A DNA stretch of 64,000 bases from Gemmatimonadota bacterium. Lineage in GTDB: Bacteria > Latescibacterota > UBA2968 > UBA8231. The notes beneath the pieces were generated by a model. It worked only from the letters and a program-made list of their open reading frames with translations, had not been told where the DNA came from and did no database searches. The stretch lies in contig VXOR01000091.1 of NCBI GenBank assembly GCA_009840005.1, forward strand, positions 33,696-97,695, written 5' to 3'. The translations under genes were made by a program, and so were the position numbers. Position 1 is the first letter of the stretch. Each line of letters opens with the position of its first letter. Below are positions 1 to 7,966 of this stretch, in pieces.

Positions 1-270
1 CGCACCCACCAAATCCGCGTACACCTAGCCCATATCGGCCATCCAGTTTTCGGCGACCCCGTGTATGGAGGCCGCGACCAAGCCAGAGGGGTTCGCCCCG
101 AGTATCGACGCCAAGCCAACTGGATGCTGAGCCTGATCAAACGCCAAGCCCTACACGCCAAAAAACTGCGCTTCGCGCATCCGACCACTGGCGAGATGAT
201 GGAGTTTACCGCGCCGCTGCCAGAGGACTTTCAGGCCGCATTAGAAGCGGCGCGGATGGAAAATGGATAG
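1..270 (+). CDS. RluA/RluD-family pseudouridine synthase, C-terminal part
   Basis: The reading frame is open from the first base, so the gene starts before the window; 89 codons remain. It opens with RTHQIRVHLAHIGHPVFGD followed by PVYGG, the conserved C-terminal motif of the RluA/C/D family that isomerises uridine to pseudouridine in rRNA. The tail contains the family's usual LHAKKLRFAHP segment. The catalytic Asp lies upstream, outside the window. It ends 39 bases before the PhyH gene on the same strand. The family is clear; whether it is RluD or another member cannot be decided from this piece. Confidence 0.9.
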   Translation, partial: RTHQIRVHLAHIGHPVFGDPVYGGRDQARGVRPEYRRQANWMLSLIKRQALHAKKLRFAHPTTGEMMEFTAPLPEDFQAALEAARMENG

Positions 271-309
271 TACGCGACGACCCTAGAAAACCGACGAGGA
301 GACCGGCCT

Positions 310-1671
310 GTGGACTTTCGACTCAACGACGACGAGATACTCGCCTTTATCGCACGCGGGTACCACATCTTCCACCCCGCGATCGACGCGGACATACACC
401 AAGCGGTTTGCGCCCATACTCACGCTGCCTTTGTCGAGGGCAAAAATCCCGGCAACGCCATCTACGAACAGGTCCCGGCACTTGTGCAGGTATTGTCGCA
501 TCCGCAGGTAGTGGGGGCGCTGACGAGCATCTTGGGCGCGGATTATCACATGCTCTGCCACCGCCACGCCCACCTGACCCAACCCGGCCAAGCAGCCGGC
601 GGATTTCACCAAGACGGGACACCACGAGCCCTGCGAGGCTGGACCCGCCCCTGGCGCTATGGGCACCGGCCGCGCAAAGTGCTGCTGGTGTACTTCCCCC
701 ATGCAGTGCCAAAAGAGTTGGGGCCGACGACCTTGGTACCCGGATCGCAGTACTATCGGCAACGGCCCGAAGCAATGGAGACCTTGGAATGCGAGGTCGA
801 AGGCGACGCCGGAGTGATGGCCATCTGCCATTTCTCTTCTTGGCACCGGGCCGGGGCCAACGTGAGCGATACCGAGCGGATTATGCTCAAATTTGTCTTC
901 GACCGCCGGGACGAGCCGCACGAGCCAAGCTGGCAGGCCGCAGCCTCCTACAATCCCGATTTTGCTGCAACCGCGCGCCAATGGTCGGCGCACCCCGACG
1001 GGCGCTTGTTGTGCCTGCCCAAGACTTGGCAGACGATGTGGAACTGGCTTGGCGGCCGCGGAGCCGAACGGCTCGGCGGCACGGCATCAATGGAGTCGCT
1101 ATTCCAAAATTTAGCGTCAGACCAAGAACACGAGGCGCTGGAGGCGGCCTATAGTCTGGGTGGGCAAGTAGATGCCGATGAGGCGCAGGCTTTAGTCGCT
1201 CGGATGCGCCACGGAGACGAGCAAGAGCGCGAGATGGCCGCGGTGGCGCTGAGTGCAGCGGGCCGCGTCGCCGTGGCTGCGCTGCGCGAGACGCTGGCGG
1301 ACCCCGATCCGTGGCTGCGGGCGATGGCTGCGGACATCGCGGGTGATCTGGGCCGCGAAAGCCTAGCGCTGATACCCGACATCGAGCGCGCTATCGACGA
1401 CGAGGATATCTGGGTGCGGCACAATGCGCTACAGGCGCTGGCACTATGGGGCCGGGAGGCACATGGTGCGGAGGATCGAGTAGTAGAGGCACTGACCGAC
1501 GCCGAGCCTTTTGTGCGCTTTAACGCCCTCGGCGCGTTGATGAGTATGCGTCCCTTGGATGCGCGTTGCGCCGAGTGGTTCCAGCATGTCGCCGCCAACG
1601 ATGAAGCGCATCCCCAATGGCGAGCACAAGATGCGCTGCTGCGATGGGACAACGCCGCGTTGCGCTATTAG
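310..1671 (+). CDS. Phytanoyl-CoA dioxygenase (PhyH) domain fused to HEAT repeats
   Basis: 453 residues from a GTG start preceded by AGGAG at 296-300. Residues about 1-200 form a PhyH-type Fe(II)/2-oxoglutarate oxygenase: the iron-binding HQD triad start is at H100-D102 and the distal histidine lies in the SSWHRAGAN motif (H179). From about residue 280 the protein switches to helical repeats with HEAT-like cadence (DPDPWLRAMAADIAGDLG, then DEDIWVRHNALQALALWG, then DAEPFVRFNALGAL). HEAT repeats are known as protein-binding scaffolds; the substrate is unknown. The ceramidase-like gene follows 19 bases downstream on the same strand, so the two are probably co-transcribed. The fusion is uncommon for PhyH proteins, which are usually about 260-300 residues. 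Confidence 0.85.
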   Translation: MDFRLNDDEILAFIARGYHIFHPAIDADIHQAVCAHTHAAFVEGKNPGNAIYEQVPALVQVLSHPQVVGALTSILGADYHMLCHRHAHLTQPGQAAGGFHQDGTPRALRGWTRPWRYGHRPRKVLLVYFPHAVPKELGPTTLVPGSQYYRQRPEAMETLECEVEGDAGVMAICHFSSWHRAGANVSDTERIMLKFVFDRRDEPHEPSWQAAASYNPDFAATARQWSAHPDGRLLCLPKTWQTMWNWLGGRGAERLGGTASMESLFQNLASDQEHEALEAAYSLGGQVDADEAQALVARMRHGDEQEREMAAVALSAAGRVAVAALRETLADPDPWLRAMAADIAGDLGRESLALIPDIERAIDDEDIWVRHNALQALALWGREAHGAEDRVVEALTDAEPFVRFNALGALMSMRPLDARCAEWFQHVAANDEAHPQWRAQDALLRWDNAALRY

Positions 1672-1690
1672 CTGCGCCGAAAGGAAAGTC

Positions 1691-3106
1691 ATGCACGAGA
1701 CCAACCTACTGCGAGCCGGAGCGGCGATGATCGACATCACCCCGCCGGCAGGGACGCATTTAGCAGGCAGCGGAGCTGGCGAACACCGTCCGGCCCAAGC
1801 CGTGATGGACCCACTCTTTGCCAAGGCCATCGTCTTTGCGGCAGGCGAGCGGCGCGTCTGTATGGTGATTTTGGATCTCACCATCGTCACCGGCTCCTAC
1901 ACGGACCAAATCCGCGCCGCCATCGGCGAGCAAACGGGTATCGCACCCGAGGCGATCATGGTCCAGGCGACCCAAACGCACTCCGCCCCGAGCCTCGGCT
2001 ACTTTATGCTGGACCCAGATTTCCCATTGGAGACCACCGCAGAGACCGAGTATCTGCGCGGGGCCGAGCGCGCCTACGGCGACCGGGCCGCTGCCGCCGC
2101 AGTCGAAGCCGCAGTCGAAGCAGTGAGCAAGCTGCAACCTGTGCGCATCGGTCTGGGACGCGGCGTGTTAGGGGATTTGGCCTTCAATCGCCGTGGCATA
2201 CGCCGGGACGGCACTATCGCCATGCCCAAGCCGCTGGGTCGGGAACAGCAGCCGTTTGGGATCGCGGATATCTGCTATCTCGAAGGGCCAATGGACCCGG
2301 AAGTCGGCGTGTGCTGCATCCAAGATATGAATATGCAGCCGCTGGCCTTTCTCCTGCACTACACCTGTCACCCGGTCAATGCGTTCGGACACCCCGAGAC
2401 CTACCGGGCCGTGTCGGCGGATTGGCCTGGTGCTTGGACGCGGGAAATGCAGCAGCTATTCGGCTCCGACGCCGTGCCGTTAGTCGTCAACGGCTGTTGC
2501 GGCAACATCAACCCCTGGCATCCCTTCGACCCGGATTGCCGGCCGGATCACCAGCGGATGGGGCGCGAATTGGCCCAGATAAGCGAACGCATCGTCCACA
2601 ATATGACGTTTGCCAACGACGCTGCATTGGATTGTAAGATGGAAAAGGTCGGCCTGCCCTTGCGCGAAATTCTGGCCGAGCGCTTGCGCGAGGTCAACGC
2701 GATCCTCGCTGAGAATCCGCAACCGCCGCGCGGAGCCAACGGCGAAGTGGACCCGCACTGGTTCCGGGCCGCATCGACCCGCAGCGTCGAACTGTGCCGA
2801 CAGCGGAACGCCGAGTTCCCCTATGAAATCCAAGCTTTCCGCATCGGCGACCTCGGCGTAATCGGCCTGCCTGGAGAACCTTTTGTCGAGGGACAACTCG
2901 CGCTCAAAACGAACTCAGCGGCCCCTTTTCTCTTTCCAGCGCACCTCACCACGCACTATGTCGGCTACCTGCCGACGCGGGCAGCCTACGCCCGAGGCGG
3001 ACACGAGGCCAACGAAGACGTTACCTACTGGGCCAAGCTCGCCCCCGGCAGCCTCGAAACGGTCGTCGAGCAGGCCCGGACGCTGGTGGAAGAACTGTTT
3101 GTATGA
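1691..3106 (+). CDS. Neutral/alkaline ceramidase-like hydrolase
   Basis: 471 residues from the ATG at 1691, chosen because AAGGAAAG sits just upstream and the family N-terminus (RAGAAMIDITPPAGTHLAGSG-like, residues about 7-27) begins there; the frame is open further upstream but that part overlaps the PhyH gene. Histidines typical of the zinc site occur in TQTHSAPS and HYTCHPV, and NGCCGNINPWHP matches the conserved Asn-Gly-Cys-rich motif. In bacteria, this family often belongs to carbohydrate or lipid-like catabolic clusters and the true substrate is rarely a ceramide. No signal peptide is visible, so it is probably cytoplasmic. Its stop overlaps the start of the thioredoxin gene by 4 bases. 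Confidence 0.8.
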   Translation: MHETNLLRAGAAMIDITPPAGTHLAGSGAGEHRPAQAVMDPLFAKAIVFAAGERRVCMVILDLTIVTGSYTDQIRAAIGEQTGIAPEAIMVQATQTHSAPSLGYFMLDPDFPLETTAETEYLRGAERAYGDRAAAAAVEAAVEAVSKLQPVRIGLGRGVLGDLAFNRRGIRRDGTIAMPKPLGREQQPFGIADICYLEGPMDPEVGVCCIQDMNMQPLAFLLHYTCHPVNAFGHPETYRAVSADWPGAWTREMQQLFGSDAVPLVVNGCCGNINPWHPFDPDCRPDHQRMGRELAQISERIVHNMTFANDAALDCKMEKVGLPLREILAERLREVNAILAENPQPPRGANGEVDPHWFRAASTRSVELCRQRNAEFPYEIQAFRIGDLGVIGLPGEPFVEGQLALKTNSAAPFLFPAHLTTHYVGYLPTRAAYARGGHEANEDVTYWAKLAPGSLETVVEQARTLVEELFV

Positions 3107-5157
3107 ACCATTTATCAAACGCATTCCTCGTCGCCGCAATAACCCTACTCACCGGTGCGGTCGCCTCCTTGGCTGAAGAAGGGATGCAGCCGCAAGTCGC
3201 GATCATCACTGGCGAATTTCGGGATCCCCACTCGCGGGAAATCGGGTTTCAATACGACTCTGCTCTGTCCCCAGCGCAGACCACGTCCCGCATCGTCCTA
3301 GACGAGCAGAACCGCTTCTCCCTCTCAGTGCCCACTGCGTGGGGGACCCTCGTCATCGGACGGTACGAAAGCGGGTTCCCTAGCTTGTGGCAGCTACTGA
3401 AGTTCATGGTCTTTGACAAGCGAGATCTGTTCGCCTTCTATGTCGAACCCGGCGACAGTTTGCACATCTTCGTGGAGGAGGGCTTTTTCGGGCCTTCTTA
3501 TTCGTTTAGCGGCCCAGGAGCCGACAATAACCGTTTCGTGGTCGAATGGATGTCCGAATTCGGTCCCTTCAGTCTAGACTACAAGGGGCTGGAAATCGCA
3601 GATTTCAAGCACCAAGTAGATCAGCGGCGGCAAGACCAGTTCGAATTTCTGGCCGAGGGACGCGAGGAGTACGCACTCACCCCGGGATTTGTCGATTATG
3701 CTACGGCATTCATCAAGTACGAATGGGCTCAACGCATGATTTCCTACCCGAGGCGTTACTATCTCGCCAATGGACGCGAGAACAAAGCTATTGTGCCGGC
3801 GTACTACGACTTCCTGTTAGATATTCCCCTAGCGGACGAAAAGGCCATAAGCACGCCGGATTATGACACATTTGTAGATCTTACGCTCGACTGGTTTGCG
3901 AAGATGGAAGAGGAAGATAGAGAGGAACACAAATCTCCTGCCATGTCTAAACTACTGAAACTGTCGCAGTACGGCCTGTCGGATTCGGCCCAAGCCCGCT
4001 TTGATTCGATATACGAAAAGAACAACGTTCCTATCCTAGGCCTGTCACCGCTAATCGATTTGTCTCGGTACGGTCTGTCGGATTCGCTCCAAGCTCGGCT
4101 CGATTCAAGTTACGAAAAGGCCGAGAAACCAAAACTGTCCGAACAATTCGACTTGTCGCGGCTAGGCGCGTCGCAAGCAAAGCAAACTCTCCTCGACTCG
4201 CTGTTTGCACAGACCAAATCCTATAGGAGTACCTATCCAAATGAAGACGCGCCGAGAGTCGATACTACGGACGGGAGGGTGGTCTTTCATCTCGCCAAAG
4301 AAGGACAGTTGGAAGAATTCGCCAAGACGCGCAAGCTCTCCGAGAAAATCAATATGTCGGGATTGGGTCTGTCGGATTCGCTCCAAGCTCAGCTCGATTC
4401 AAGTTACGCAAACCACAAACCGCGCAAGCTGTCGGACATCGTCGATCTAGCGCAGTTCGATTTGTCGGCAACAGCTCAAGCCCGCCTCGACTCGCTGTTC
4501 ACCGAACCACTAGGCTGGACGACCTGGGATTTTGCGCAGCGATACGATCAAGCGAAAAAATCCATGGAGGGGCGGGTGCTATATTGGTATCTGGCCGGGC
4601 AGGTAATCAAGGGATTTGAGGGTGGTAGCGAGCAATTTGAGCGAGCCCGCGAAAAGTGGGAGGATTTCAAGAAAATCAACCCGCACCCAGAATACACCGA
4701 GGCGATCGCAGCGGCGTTGCACAAGGCCCTTCGTCTGAGCCCAGGGCAGCCCGCTCCCGACTTCACCCTCTCCGACCTCGACGGCCAGCCAGTATCCCTG
4801 AGTCAGTTCAAAGAGAAGGCGGTATTCTTGGATTTCTGGGCAAGTTGGTGCGGACCGTGTATCGGCGACCTAGTTTTTCTGCGACAGATCAAAGCGCAAA
4901 TGGCTGATCAGCCAGTCGTATTTCTCAATATCTCGTTGGACGAAAGCGCTTCCGCTTGGCGCAAGGCCGTCGCCGAACACGAGATCAAAGGAATCCACGT
5001 GCGGGCGCACGGATCGGGCTCCGAAGTGGCGAAAAGCTATAACGTAACGAGCTTGCCCGAATACTACATAGTGGACGCGCAGGGGTTGATTGCGGAGCGC
5101 CTATCTACAGTGCACGATACAGACGAGATTGTAGCAACGATCGAAAAGAGCTTGTGA
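3103..5157 (+). CDS. Secreted TlpA-like thioredoxin with internal repeats
   Basis: 684 residues; the ATG overlaps the upstream stop (ATGA), which supports this start. A hydrophobic signal peptide covers residues about 5-24. The C-terminal 150 residues are a TlpA/AhpC-TSA thioredoxin fold with WASWCGPC (C583, C586) and a cis-Pro in TSLPEYY. The N-terminal half resembles the large DUF4369-type extensions of TlpA-like proteins of Bacteroidetes, without a firm match. Residues about 283-466 hold five imperfect copies of a unit with core GLSDSLQARLDS. Likely an envelope thiol-disulfide protein. Co-transcription with a ceramidase-like gene gives no clear partner. The thioredoxin call is safe; the role of the repeats is unknown. 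Confidence 0.8.
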   Translation: MNHLSNAFLVAAITLLTGAVASLAEEGMQPQVAIITGEFRDPHSREIGFQYDSALSPAQTTSRIVLDEQNRFSLSVPTAWGTLVIGRYESGFPSLWQLLKFMVFDKRDLFAFYVEPGDSLHIFVEEGFFGPSYSFSGPGADNNRFVVEWMSEFGPFSLDYKGLEIADFKHQVDQRRQDQFEFLAEGREEYALTPGFVDYATAFIKYEWAQRMISYPRRYYLANGRENKAIVPAYYDFLLDIPLADEKAISTPDYDTFVDLTLDWFAKMEEEDREEHKSPAMSKLLKLSQYGLSDSAQARFDSIYEKNNVPILGLSPLIDLSRYGLSDSLQARLDSSYEKAEKPKLSEQFDLSRLGASQAKQTLLDSLFAQTKSYRSTYPNEDAPRVDTTDGRVVFHLAKEGQLEEFAKTRKLSEKINMSGLGLSDSLQAQLDSSYANHKPRKLSDIVDLAQFDLSATAQARLDSLFTEPLGWTTWDFAQRYDQAKKSMEGRVLYWYLAGQVIKGFEGGSEQFERAREKWEDFKKINPHPEYTEAIAAALHKALRLSPGQPAPDFTLSDLDGQPVSLSQFKEKAVFLDFWASWCGPCIGDLVFLRQIKAQMADQPVVFLNISLDESASAWRKAVAEHEIKGIHVRAHGSGSEVAKSYNVTSLPEYYIVDAQGLIAERLSTVHDTDEIVATIEKSL
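3952..4500 (+). repeat. Five in-frame imperfect repeats inside the thioredoxin gene
   Basis: Units start near 3952, 4051, 4144, 4336 and 4429 and each encodes a hydrophobic-start/LS.(Y/L)GLSDS.QA.LDS.Y-like helix pair. Copies two and four are nearly identical in DNA over TCGGATTCGCTCCAAGCTC, which suggests recent duplication rather than only ancient homology. Spacing is irregular. Confidence 0.7.
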
Positions 5158-5245
5158 AGGAGAAAGAAGAAAGAGTTGTTTGTCTGAGCTAGGGAACTCA
5201 GGCGTTCAGGTGCGGGTGGATGGGGAATCAGGTTTACTAAAAGCG

Positions 5246-5521
5246 CTAGTCGCTAAACGCCTTGAACGCCAGCCCGGCAATCGCCAAAATCGTCGTTATC
5301 TGGAGCGGTACAACCCAGCGGTATAATCGGTCGATTTTGGTTTCCAGCGACTCCCGATTGGCGTCAATTTTGCCGTCTAACTCCGCACGGGTGGCGTCGA
5401 TCTTGGTTTCGATGCGGCCCAGCCGCACGTCGATTTGCTCGACAATGCCCTCTAGCCGGGCGATACGCCCCTCGTGATCTAACGGATACGGACGCTCCGG
5501 CGGCGGATGGTGCTCACTCAC
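5246..5521 (-). CDS. Small coiled-coil protein with C-terminal membrane anchor
   Basis: 91 residues from a GTG start with GAGGAGG just upstream (5530-5536 region). Residues about 18-66 show heptad-like periodicity (RIARLEGIVEQIDVRLGRIE and repeated KID units), predicted coiled coil; residues about 69-88 form one transmembrane helix (WVVPLQITTILAIAGLAF). The layout resembles short DUF1640/hemolysin-XhlA-like proteins, but I cannot name a family. It converges with the upstream thioredoxin gene and is alone on its strand. Confidence 0.65.
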   Translation of the reverse strand: MSEHHPPPERPYPLDHEGRIARLEGIVEQIDVRLGRIETKIDATRAELDGKIDANRESLETKIDRLYRWVVPLQITTILAIAGLAFKAFSD

Positions 5522-5691
5522 GATCCGACCTCCTCAGTGTTAAAGCGTGAACAGCGCGAACCCTCCGTACTGGATATTCGCAAAATCCATGCCACGGCGG
5601 CAGTGCAGTGGGGAAGGACTGAGCCGTGCGGATCAGACTGTATCGGACACAACCCATCTGTGAGACCTTTAGGGAGCACCCTCTAAGGGTA

Positions 5692-5762
5692 GTGCGTCAG
5701 GTCGAAAATTTCAATCCCTTGGTAAAGAGACAAAATATCCAAGAAAATTCAACCTGACGCAT
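5692..5762. repeat. Imperfect inverted repeat in the 5522-5828 intergenic gap
   Basis: The 307-base gap before the antitoxin gene has no convincing gene. It contains TGCGTCAGGT at 5693-5702 and its exact reverse complement ACCTGACGCA at 5752-5761, with further partial pairing (CGAAAATTT against AAAATTCAA) inside. Arms separated by about 49 bases could be a hairpin or the ends of a very small mobile-like element. Confidence 0.5.
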
Positions 5763-5802
5763 TATCTCTCCTCCACGCAGCCTGTCGGAATTGATACGGT
5801 GT

Positions 5803-5834
5803 AGGCATGACAGTAGATTCCTGATATCATGCCT
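5803..5834 (+). promoter_or_regulatory. Candidate operator of the antitoxin gene
   Basis: AGGCATGA (5803-5810) and its exact reverse complement TCATGCCT (5827-5834) flank 16 bases, and the right arm contains the ATG of the antitoxin. Ribbon-helix-helix antitoxins are known to bind such inverted repeats and repress their own operon; here that role is inferred from position and symmetry. Confidence 0.4.
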
Positions 5835-6074
5835 GTTAATCAGATTACTCTTCGCAATGTCGATCCCGAACTTTTGCGGAGGCTTCGCGCTATCAGCACA
5901 GAACGCGGCGAGAGCCTAAACGGCACCGTGCTGCGCCTCCTGCGAGACGCGGTAGGGTTGGATGCGCGTTACGACCGCCTTCGCCGATACGTCACATGGA
6001 CAGCAGACGATCTCTCGGATTTTACCGATGCGCTACATGCACAGCGAGTCGCCAATGAGCGGCACTGGCAGTGA
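5829..6074 (+). CDS. FitA/VapB-like ribbon-helix-helix antitoxin
   Basis: 81 residues. The N-terminus (ITLRNVDPELLRRLRAIS, then ERGESLNGTVLRLLRDAVGL) fits a ribbon-helix-helix DNA-binding domain, and the C-terminal W..DDLSDFTDAL..QR..NE..W tail is typical of antitoxins that embrace a PIN toxin. The stop overlaps the next start by 4 bases, the usual antitoxin-toxin arrangement. The partner toxin is broken, so this antitoxin is probably an orphan remnant. Confidence 0.75.
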   Translation: MPVNQITLRNVDPELLRRLRAISTERGESLNGTVLRLLRDAVGLDARYDRLRRYVTWTADDLSDFTDALHAQRVANERHWQ

Positions 6075-6169
6075 ACCCGACCGACCGACTTGTCCTCAAC
6101 ACCAGCGTTTACTCACACCTTCTTACCGGCCATCCACAGGTGATCAACTATGTGGATGCTCCCACCTCG
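6071..6169 (+). pseudogene. Truncated VapC-like PIN toxin
   Basis: Only the first 30 or so codons resemble a PIN domain (RLVLNTSVYSHLLTGHPQV); then the frame runs into the 3' end of the opposite-strand Gfo/Idh/MocA gene and loses all similarity. The first conserved PIN aspartate (LVLDTS in the family) is Asn here (residue 10). Both the truncation and the Asp-to-Asn change argue that the RNase is dead. The junction at about 6165-6170 marks a rearrangement. Confidence 0.65.
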
Positions 6170-7201
6170 TCAACTACTGAACCCAACTTCGCGCTCCCTC
6201 CTGTCAGCCACCTCCTGAATGCGAATGACGTTGCGCGTCGAGTTCAGTACCGCGGCGGTGTCGAGGCCGTTGGCGGGCACTTCGCCAGCGATGTCGTCGA
6301 GGAAGGAGCGCAGGTAGCCACCCCGTTGGGCCGGGGGTAGTGGCTCGATCTGCACGGTGTCATCTTCCCTGCCGAGCACTTGAATTTCCTTGGCCGTAGT
6401 CGCAGTCTCGATTACTCCATCCCGTCCCCAAAACGTGGTCCGCCAGTAATAGGGCATCGTATATCCGGCCTTATCGGGTGCGAAGTACGACACGTCGCCC
6501 AAGACCCCGCAGCCATTGTCCATCTCCAGCATCATCTGCCCGGCGTCCTGCATGTGGAGATCTTCGGGAACGAGAGCCCGCCAGCAGCGGGCGGCGTTGA
6601 TTTTCGCCCACTGGCGGCCTGTAACCCAAGGCAAGGCGTCGATGGCGTGGATACCAATATCAGTGATGGTGCCGCCGTGTTTGCCCTGTTCAAAATACCA
6701 GCCGGGCCGCGAGCCCAAGAGCAGCGGGTGTTGGCCACCAAAGGCAATGGCGTGGACCTCGCCGATGCGGCCAGCTTGGATCAGGTTGCGCACGCCGATA
6801 AACGCAGCCGAGTCGCGCATGGTCAACATGCAGCCGACCTTGAGGTTTTTCTCGTGCGCCAGCGCCTCAATGCGGTCGAGGTCGTCCATTTTGGTACACA
6901 GAGGCTTGTCGCTGATGACGTGTTTGCCACGCGCCAAGGCCTCGATCAGCACCGAGCCGCGACCGGCAAAATAGGTGCCAGTGGCAACGATATCGCAGTC
7001 CACCTCGTCGAGCATCTGCTCGATCCGGTCGTGGGTAATTGCGGCGGTGCCCTTTGCGCGGATTTCGGCGCACGTCTCCGCGTGCTCCTCGCACGCAGCT
7101 ACCACTTCGAGCGCGGGCGACGCACAGGCTAGTGCGTAGAGGTCGAAGATGTGACCGTGGCGGAAGCCAGCGAAGGCGATTTTGTAAGGGGCTTCACCCA
7201 T
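6170..7201 (-). CDS. Gfo/Idh/MocA family oxidoreductase
   Basis: 343 residues. The N-terminal Rossmann fold has a FAGFRHGH nucleotide-binding start and the family signature SDKPLCTKMDD (normally EKP; here Asp replaces Glu) near residue 98. The C-terminal half carries GGTITDIGIHAIDALPW, the conserved substrate-side helix of GFO_IDH_MocA. Such enzymes are NAD(P)-dependent dehydrogenases of sugars and inositols; the substrate cannot be read here. The gene follows RraA-like by 6 bases, so it belongs to the minus-strand cluster 9212 to 6170. Confidence 0.85.
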   Translation of the reverse strand: MGEAPYKIAFAGFRHGHIFDLYALACASPALEVVAACEEHAETCAEIRAKGTAAITHDRIEQMLDEVDCDIVATGTYFAGRGSVLIEALARGKHVISDKPLCTKMDDLDRIEALAHEKNLKVGCMLTMRDSAAFIGVRNLIQAGRIGEVHAIAFGGQHPLLLGSRPGWYFEQGKHGGTITDIGIHAIDALPWVTGRQWAKINAARCWRALVPEDLHMQDAGQMMLEMDNGCGVLGDVSYFAPDKAGYTMPYYWRTTFWGRDGVIETATTAKEIQVLGREDDTVQIEPLPPAQRGGYLRSFLDDIAGEVPANGLDTAAVLNSTRNVIRIQEVADRREREVGFSS

Positions 7202-7207
7202 TCCTTA

Positions 7208-7936
7208 TCACGCTTCCTCTTCCTCGTCGCCGTACGAGTGGCCGCCAAAAATGGCCCGCAGTTCGGCCGCGGATGTGGCTTGGCGCATCTGGGCCATGCG
7301 CTCGGCCTCGTGTTTTTGCAGGGCGCGGACGTTTTCCAGCACAGCGCTGAGCTTGTCGGCGGGAAATTTCACTGCGCCGTTTTCGTCCATGTGGATGATC
7401 TCGCCAGGGGCTACGTCCATACCAGCAACCGAGACCGGCACATTGACCGCGTGAATGGCTTGGGCCCCGTGACCCGCGGTGACGCCGCTGAGCAAGTACT
7501 GGAACTTCATCGGGCGAATCTCGTCGATGTCGCGCGAAGGCCCGTTGGAAATCGCGCCGACACATCCAATGGCCTGCATGGCCGTGGTCATGTTGCCGCC
7601 AGCTAAGCCGACCTTGCCCTCGATTTCAGGCGGAAACTTCTGCTGGAAGACTAGGATCGTCGGCTTGGGCGAGGCGTCGAGGGCGTCGAGAACGTCCATG
7701 AAGCTAACGCCGCTGTAATTGGGGTCGGGCAGGCCAAACGTGCAGGTGACCGCGTAGCCGACCGTAGGGCCGAGCTCGGGATACATGCAGCGCAGCGACT
7801 GATCGGTGTACCAGTTTTCGCTCCAGGGATTATACAGCCCCAAGCACAAGGGGTCGCCCGGATAGGTGGCGACGACGTTGGTAATGGAAGGCGTGTCGAA
7901 GTTCTTCAACTCAGCGAGCATTTCTTGTTCGGTCAT
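7208..7936 (-). CDS. RraA-like (HMG/CHA aldolase-type) protein
   Basis: 242 residues, ATG with AGGAG upstream. The core AIGCVGAISNGPSRDIDEI and the following VPVSVAGMDVAPGEIIHMD-like stretch match the RraA/dimethylmenaquinone-methyltransferase-like family, in which the G.xxR.D motif (here SRDIDE) binds the metal and substrate. Members include 4-hydroxy-4-methyl-2-oxoglutarate aldolases and RraA, which inhibits RNase E. Location in a catabolic cluster with creatininase and Gfo/Idh/MocA favours an aldolase or decarboxylase role over RNase regulation. That choice is inference. Confidence 0.8.
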   Translation of the reverse strand: MTEQEMLAELKNFDTPSITNVVATYPGDPLCLGLYNPWSENWYTDQSLRCMYPELGPTVGYAVTCTFGLPDPNYSGVSFMDVLDALDASPKPTILVFQQKFPPEIEGKVGLAGGNMTTAMQAIGCVGAISNGPSRDIDEIRPMKFQYLLSGVTAGHGAQAIHAVNVPVSVAGMDVAPGEIIHMDENGAVKFPADKLSAVLENVRALQKHEAERMAQMRQATSAAELRAIFGGHSYGDEEEEA

Positions 7937-7966
7937 TAGAAACTCCTGATTAGGTAATGGAAAACG

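Noticed and set aside
283..993. Long minus-strand frame opposite the PhyH-HEAT gene
   Set aside because: It lies wholly within the antisense of a gene with clear motifs; it is Cys/Gly/Arg rich and has no family motif, so it is a shadow frame. The same holds for other antisense frames inside htpG, proA, topA and sspC.
3952..4500. Possible CRISPR array or tandem DNA repeat
   Set aside because: The units are in frame inside a coding gene, irregularly spaced and imperfect; there is no constant repeat/spacer pattern.
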